A stretch of DNA of 9,954 bases from a bacterium (GTDB lineage Bacteria > Chloroflexota > Dormibacteria > UBA8260 > Bog-877). A program made the translations under genes and the position numbers. Each line of letters begins with the position of its first letter. Within the stretch, counting starts at the first letter, position 1. Shown here piece by piece: positions 5,809-9,954 of this stretch. The stretch is taken from NCBI GenBank assembly GCA_021817185.1, contig JAKAVU010000089.1:1-9954 (forward strand). The letters are read 5' to 3'. Under the pieces are notes generated by a model. That model was not told where the DNA came from, made no database searches, and worked only from the letters and a program-made list of their open reading frames with translations.

Positions 5809-8800
5809 ATGTCGATCAGGCAAAACCTGCCCCAATGGCCGGTGATCCGGCAGCTGACCGAGGACGACCCGCTCGGCCTGGGGCGCAGCGCCGCCTCCAC
5901 GAAGACCAGGGAACTGGAGCCCCGGACCGCCCTCGCCGACCGGGTGGTGCCCTCCATCTGTCCCTACTGCGCGGTGGGGTGCGGCCAGCTGGTCTACGTC
6001 AAGGACGAGCAGGTCACCCAGATCGAGGGCGACCCGGCCAGCCCGCTGTCCCGAGGACGTCTCTGCCCCAAGGGCTCGGCCAGCAAGGAGCTGGTCAGCA
6101 GCCCCCTGCGCGAGCTGAAGGTGAAATACCGGCGCCCTCACGGCACCGCGTGGGAGGAGCTCGACCTGGATCAGGCGATGGACATGATCGCGGACCGGGT
6201 GATCGCCACCCGGCGGGCCAGCTTCGAGCGGTCCGACGACCAGGGCCGTCCGCTCCGGCGCACCATGGCGATCGCCAGCCTCGGCGGGGCGACCATCGAC
6301 AACGAGGAGAACTACCTCTGGCGCAAGTTGATGGTGGGCCTGGGGGTGGTCCAGGTCGAGAACCAGGCCCGAATATGACACTCGGCCACTGTTCCCGGTC
6401 TGGGAACCAGCTTCGGTAGGGGCGGCGCCACCACCTTCCCGGGAGACCTGCAGAACTCCGACTGCATCGTGGTCATGGGATCGAACATGGCGGAGTGCCA
6501 TCCGGTCGCCTTCCAGTGGGTTGTGGAGGCCAAGCTCAAGGGCGGCACGCTGATTCACGTCGACCCCCGCTTCACCCGCACCAGCGCCATGGCCGACCGC
6601 CACATCCCGATCCGGGCTGGCAGCGACATCGCCTTCCTCGGCGGCCTGATCCGCTACGTGCTCGAGCAGGAGCGGTACTTCGCCGAGTACCTGCGCAGCT
6701 ACACCAACGCCGCCACCATCATCGACGAGCGGTACCTGGACACCGAGGATCTCGACGGTTTCTTCTCAGGCTGGAACGAGAACGAGCGCCGTTACGACAA
6801 CGCCAGCTGGCAGTACCAGGGGGGGACGATCCACGCCTCCGCCGGCCAGCGGACGGCCCCTGGTGGGCAGGCGGGAGGCCAGCCGGTGATGGGCCGGGTC
6901 CCGGCCGAGGATCCGTCGCTGCAGCATCCCCGCTGCGTCTTCCAGCTGCTGCGCCGACACTTCTCGCGCTACACCCCGGAGATGGTGGAAGCGGTGTCCG
7001 GGGTCCCTCGAGACCAGTTCCTGGAGCTGGCCGAGACGATCTGCGCCAATTCCGGGCGCGACCGCACGACCGCCTTCGTGTACGCGGTCGGTTGGACCCA
7101 GCACACCGCCGGGGCGCAGTTCATCCGCACCGCCGCCATCCTGCAGCTTTTGCTGGGCAACATGGGCAGGCCCGGTGGCGGGATCCTGGCCCTCAGGGGA
7201 CACGCCAACATCCAGGGGGCAACCGACATCGCGACCCTGTTCGATGTCCTCCCGGGCTATCTGCCCGTCCCCAAGGTCGATGACACAACCGACCTGGACG
7301 AGTTCTGCCGGCTCAACGGCGGGGAGGCGGGAGGCTACTGGGGCAACCTGCGCAACTACCTGGTCTCCCTGCTGAAGGCCTACTGGGGCGAGGCGGCCAC
7401 CGCCGGCAACCAGTATGGGTTCGACTACCTTCACCGCCTGACTGGCGATCACTCCACGTACCAGAGCACGCTGGGGATGGTCGACGGCTGGGTGAAGGGG
7501 TTCTTCGTGCTCGGCGAGAACCCGGCGGTGGGGTCAGCCCACGGTGGCCTGCACCGGAAGGGGCTGCGCAATCTCGACTGGCTGGTGGTGCGTGACCTCT
7601 ACGAGATCGAGTCGGCCAGCTTCTGGTACGACTCGCCGGAGGTTGCCTCGGGCGAGGTTCGGGCTGAGGACATCGCCACCGAGGTCTTCTTCCTGCCGGC
7701 GGCGGCGCACACCGAGAAGAGCGGGTCGTTCACCAACACCCAGCGCCTCCTCCAGTGGCACGAGTTGGCGGTCGAACCCCGCGGCGACTGCCGGTCCGAG
7801 CTGTGGTTCGCCTACTGGCTCGGCCGCAAGATCAGGGCCAAGCTGCAGGAGAGTCCCGAGCTGGACGACCGTCCCATCCTCGACCTGAGCTGGGACTACC
7901 CGCTCCTGGCGTCCGGCGATCCTGACCCGGAGGCGGTGCTGAGGGAGATCACGGGCCGCTCCTTGAGCGGCGAGCCGCTGCCGGGGCTGGGGGCCATCAA
8001 GGGGGACGGGTCGACCACCTGTGGCTGTTGGATCTACGCCGGCGCATTTGCGGGCGGGGAGAATCTGACCGCCCGCCGGCGTCCCCACTGGGAGCAGAAC
8101 TGGGTCGCCCTCGACTGGGGGTGGGCGTGGCCCATGAACCGGCGAATCCTCTACAACCGCGCCTCCGCTGACCCCTCGGGACGGCCTTGGTCCGAGCGCA
8201 AACGCTATGTCGAGTGGAGCGAGGAGCAGGCCCGCTGGGTGGGCCCGGACACCCCCGACTTCCCCGTTGATAGGCGCCCCGACTACCAGCCCCCGGAGGG
8301 AGCGGTGGCGGAGAACTGCCTCGCGGGTGACCGTCCCTTCATCATGCAGGCGGACGGCCGCGGCTGGCTGTTCGCCCCCAGCGGGCTGGTGGATGGTCCC
8401 CTGCCCACCCACTACGAGCCCCAAGAGTCGCCCCTGCGCAACGCCCTCTACGAGCAGGAGCGCAACCCGGCGCGCCAGGTCTTCCGGCGCGCGGACAACC
8501 CCTACCACCCCACGGCCGGCGAGGCAGGCAGCGAGGAGTACCCCTTTGTGATGACGACCTACCGGCTCACCGAGCACCACACCGCCGGGGGCATGAGCCG
8601 GTTCCTGTCACGCTTGAGCCAGCTGCAGCCGGAGATGTTCTGCGAGGTCAGCCCCGAGCTGGCGCAGGCCCGCGGGCTGCGGCCCGGCGGCTGGGCGACC
8701 ATCGTCACCATGCGGGCATCGATCGAGGCGAGGGTGCTGGTCACCCCCAGGATGACGGCGCTGAAGTTCGGCGACCGGATGGTTCACCAGGTCGGGCTCC

Positions 8801-8952
8801 CGTACCACTGGGGGAGCCGCGGGCTGGTCAGGGGTGACTCCGCCAACGATGTCTTCCCGCTGGTGCTGGATCCCAACGTCCACATCCAGGAGGTGAAGGC
8901 CGCCACCTGTGACATCAGGCCGGGCCGGCGCTCCCGCGGAGGCTTCTCGTGA
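5809..8952 (+). CDS. fdhA: Formate dehydrogenase catalytic alpha subunit, selenocysteine-containing (FdnG/FdhA type)
   Basis: Oxidises formate to CO2 (or the reverse) at a Mo/W-bis-MGD centre. It is read as one 1047-residue selenoprotein: the TGA at codon 190 stays in frame with 857 further codons of the same family. C51-P-Y-C54-A-V-G-C58 and C86 (L-C-P-K-G) bind the N-terminal [4Fe-4S] cluster. Q-A-R-I-Sec190-H191 is the active site, with the histidine conserved next to selenium. Further family blocks are Y-A-V-G-W-T-Q-H-T (425-433), G-R-P-G-G-G-I-L-A-L-R-G-H (453-465), G-E-N-P-A-V-G-S (569-576) and H-T-E-K-S-G-S-F-T-N-T-Q-R (634-646). The molybdopterin-dinucleotide-binding domain spans about 905-1035. 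A Gly/Gln-rich variable insert is at about 335-367. The N-terminus has no twin-arginine signal or hydrophobic stretch, so the protein probably stays in the cytoplasm. The stop overlaps the next gene by 4 bp. The unusual feature is UGA recoding; a conventional caller would report two fragments. Confidence 0.96.
6376..6378 (+). other. In-frame UGA selenocysteine codon (Sec190)
   Basis: TGA interrupts the formate dehydrogenase frame exactly where selenocysteine sits in E. coli FdnG and FdhF. The preceding residues Q-A-R-I and following H-S-A-T-V match the family's A-R-x-U-H active-site context, and the same frame continues with family sequence to 8952. No start codon with a ribosome-binding site lies directly after it. 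Confidence 0.95.
6389..6410 (+). promoter_or_regulatory. Bacterial SECIS hairpin downstream of the UGA
   Basis: GTTCCC (6391-6396), loop GGTCT (6397-6401), GGGAAC (6402-6407) is a perfect six-pair stem. An alternative longer stem uses CTG (6389-6391) with CAG (6408-6410) and one bulged C at 6407. The apical GGUCU is the SelB-recognised loop sequence known from E. coli fdhF and fdnG. The loop begins 18 nt after the UGA, the same spacing I recall for E. coli fdhF. The element lies inside the coding sequence, as bacterial SECIS elements do, and would recruit SelB with Sec-tRNA. Confidence 0.88.
8938..8942 (+). promoter_or_regulatory. Shine-Dalgarno site of the Fe-S subunit gene
   Basis: GGAGG lies inside the end of the alpha-subunit gene with 6 nt spacing to the GTG at 8949. 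It supports that GTG over the later in-frame ATG at 9015, which sits directly before the first cluster motif. Confidence 0.65.
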
Positions 8953-9776
8953 CCGTCACCCAGCCGCGCCAGGCAGCCGTGCCCTTGCCGGTCTGGCAGG
9001 CGGGGGGGGTCCGCATGGGGTTCTTCACCGACACCTCGATCTGCATCGGCTGCAAGGCGTGCGAGGTCGCCTGCAAGGAGTGGAACGGGGTGCCGGACGT
9101 CGACCCGACCTGGTCAGGCCACTCCTACGACAACACCATGCGCCTGGGCGCCAACAGCTGGCGTCACGTCGCCTTCGTGGAACGCCGCCGTCCGGACTCG
9201 GGGCAGGGGATGCAGTGGCTGATGAGCTCGGACGTGTGCAAGCACTGCACCCGCGCCGCCTGCATGGAGGTCTGCCCCACCGGCGCCATCTTCCGGACCG
9301 AGTTCGGCACCGTGGTGGTCCAGGACGACGTTTGCAACGGATGCGGATACTGCGTGTCCGCCTGCCCGTTCGGGGTCATCGAAAGGCGCGCCGATGATGG
9401 CCGAGCCTTCAAATGCACCCTCTGCTACGACCGGCTCAAGGTCGGCGAAAAGCCGGCCTGCGCCAAGGCCTGCCCGACCGAGTCGATTCAGTTCGGTCCC
9501 CTTGAGGAGCTACGGGAGAGGGCCACAGTCCGCCTGGCCACGGTGCGAGCGGAGCCCGGCCACGAGAGCGCCCAGCTCTATGGAGCCGACGAGGGTGACG
9601 GGGTCGGCGGCTTCGGCGCCTTCTTCCTGCTGCTGGACCGGCCCGAGGTCTACGGGATGCCGCCCTCTCCCACCTACCGGCGCCGCGAACTGGCCACCAT
9701 GTGGGGAGTGGCGTCGGTGGCGTCGGCGCTGATCCTGGCCGGGGTTTTCGGCTCACTGCGGAGGAAGGACAGGTGA
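8949..9776 (+). CDS. fdhB: Formate dehydrogenase Fe-S (beta) subunit, four [4Fe-4S] clusters, C-terminal TM anchor
   Basis: Electron-transfer subunit, 275 residues, FdnH/FdoH-like. Sixteen cysteines fall in the dicluster-ferredoxin pattern: C32-I-G-C35-K-A-C38-E-V-A-C42; C97-K-H-C100 with C105 and C109-P; C129-N-G-C132-G-Y-C135-V-S-A-C139-P; and C156-T-L-C159 with C171 and C175-P. This is enough for four [4Fe-4S] clusters carrying electrons from the alpha subunit to the membrane. Residues about 249-268 form one hydrophobic helix, followed by R-R-K-D-R at the end, comparable to the C-terminal anchor of FdnH. Basic residues flank the helix on both sides (R244-R246 and 271-275), so its orientation is not obvious. 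The GTG start overlaps the alpha stop as GTGA, and the GTG of the next gene overlaps its own stop likewise. No signal peptide is visible. Confidence 0.93.
   Translation: MTVTQPRQAAVPLPVWQAGGVRMGFFTDTSICIGCKACEVACKEWNGVPDVDPTWSGHSYDNTMRLGANSWRHVAFVERRRPDSGQGMQWLMSSDVCKHCTRAACMEVCPTGAIFRTEFGTVVVQDDVCNGCGYCVSACPFGVIERRADDGRAFKCTLCYDRLKVGEKPACAKACPTESIQFGPLEELRERATVRLATVRAEPGHESAQLYGADEGDGVGGFGAFFLLLDRPEVYGMPPSPTYRRRELATMWGVASVASALILAGVFGSLRRKDR
9760..9764 (+). promoter_or_regulatory. Shine-Dalgarno site of the NrfD-type subunit gene
   Basis: GGAGG, in the longer purine run GGAGGAAGG, lies 8 nt before the GTG at 9773 and supports that overlapping start. Confidence 0.6.
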
Positions 9777-9954
9777 GCCCGGGCCCGGACTCTGGCGAGC
9801 GGGCCATGGTGCCGCGGGCCGAACCGCGCTCCTACTACGGTCTGCCGATCGTGAAGCGGCCGGCCTGGACGGTGGAGGTGCCCTGGTACTTCTTCGTTGG
9901 CGGTGCCACCGGAGCGCTCTCCGCCACCGCCATGGCGGCCCGCAGGTTGGAGAT
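9773..9954 (+). CDS. nrfD: NrfD/PsrC-family membrane subunit (N-terminus only, truncated by window end)
   Basis: Only the first 60 residues are visible, starting at GTG 9773, which overlaps the beta-subunit stop as GTGA. After a short polar leader come R19-S-Y-Y-G-L-P-I-V-K-R-P-A-W-T-V-E-V-P-W38 and then the first membrane helix Y-F-F-V-G-G-A-T-G-A-L-S (39-50). A Y-Y-G-x-P-x-V-K-x-P-x-W leader followed by a P-W-Y-F-F-x-G-G helix is characteristic of NrfD/PsrC-type quinone-interacting subunits found beside selenocysteine formate dehydrogenases. The expected role is to anchor the Fe-S and catalytic subunits and exchange electrons with a quinone. With only the N-terminus visible, the helix count and quinone-site residues cannot be checked. 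Confidence 0.82.
   Translation, partial: MSPGPDSGERAMVPRAEPRSYYGLPIVKRPAWTVEVPWYFFVGGATGALSATAMAARRLE

Noticed and set aside
5724..5957. 78-residue N-terminal extension of the lyase
   Set aside because: It is antisense to the fdhA start region, does not resemble the family, and lies upstream of a -10 box placed just before ATG 5723.
6376..6378. TGA as a nonsense mutation making fdhA a pseudogene
   Set aside because: The position matches the known selenocysteine site, the following histidine is conserved, a SECIS hairpin with a GGUCU loop follows, and no other disruption exists in 1047 codons.
4594..6603. 669-codon minus-strand open frame across the lyase and the start of fdhA
   Set aside because: It has no family resemblance and a biased Arg/Gly/Pro-rich composition, and it overlaps two well-supported genes in other frames; it is a GC-driven shadow frame.
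7534..8580. 348-codon minus-strand open frame antisense to fdhA
   Set aside because: It mirrors conserved formate dehydrogenase sequence and has no recognisable domain.
6469..8952. A separate gene starting at the GTG 6469 or a nearby codon
   Set aside because: Conserved family sequence (H-S-A-T-V-P-G-L-G and onward) already begins right after the TGA, upstream of any start codon, and there is no ribosome-binding site there.

Overview
The window is high-GC, densely packed bacterial chromosome. The mix of families resembles high-GC Actinomycetota or the Dormibacterota/Chloroflexota side of the tree: a selenocysteine formate dehydrogenase alpha subunit without a Tat signal, followed by a four-cluster ferredoxin subunit and an NrfD-type subunit; GTG/TTG starts; GTGA overlaps; and TANNNT -10 boxes just upstream of start codons without Shine-Dalgarno sequences. 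The lineage is inferred, not demonstrated. I see no rRNA, tRNA, CRISPR array or insertion sequence.

Layout. On the minus strand, positions 1-1634 hold an ABC-2 export system: an ATPase (663-1634) overlapping by 4 bp a permease (666 down to 1) that runs off the left edge. Divergently, 1763-2716 encodes a YihY/BrkB-family membrane protein. A stretch of about 505 bp (2717-3221) has no recognisable gene but contains GC-rich hairpins and an open frame that overlaps the next start by ATGA. Positions 3222-4751 encode a 14-helix DHA2-type MFS exporter. It converges on a minus-strand HMG-CoA-lyase-family gene (4779-5723).

The main feature is the formate dehydrogenase operon from 5809 to the right edge. 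Its catalytic subunit is one 1047-residue selenoprotein (5809-8952) read through an in-frame TGA at 6376-6378. The TGA sits in the context Q-A-R-I-Sec-H-S-A-T and is followed by a hairpin with a GGUCU apical loop, as in the classical bacterial SECIS. A naive gene caller would split this gene in two. It overlaps by 4 bp a ferredoxin-like subunit with sixteen cysteines in four-cluster arrangement and a C-terminal membrane helix (8949-9776). That gene overlaps by 4 bp an NrfD/PsrC-type integral membrane subunit (9773 to the edge).

Together these genes encode a membrane-bound formate:quinone-type oxidoreductase: formate is oxidised at the Mo/W-bis-MGD-Sec centre, electrons pass through the Fe-S chain, and NrfD hands them to a quinone. 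The alpha subunit lacks a visible twin-arginine signal, so the catalytic side probably faces the cytoplasm, unlike E. coli FdnGHI. The host must also encode selenocysteine machinery (SelA/B/C/D), which is not in this window.
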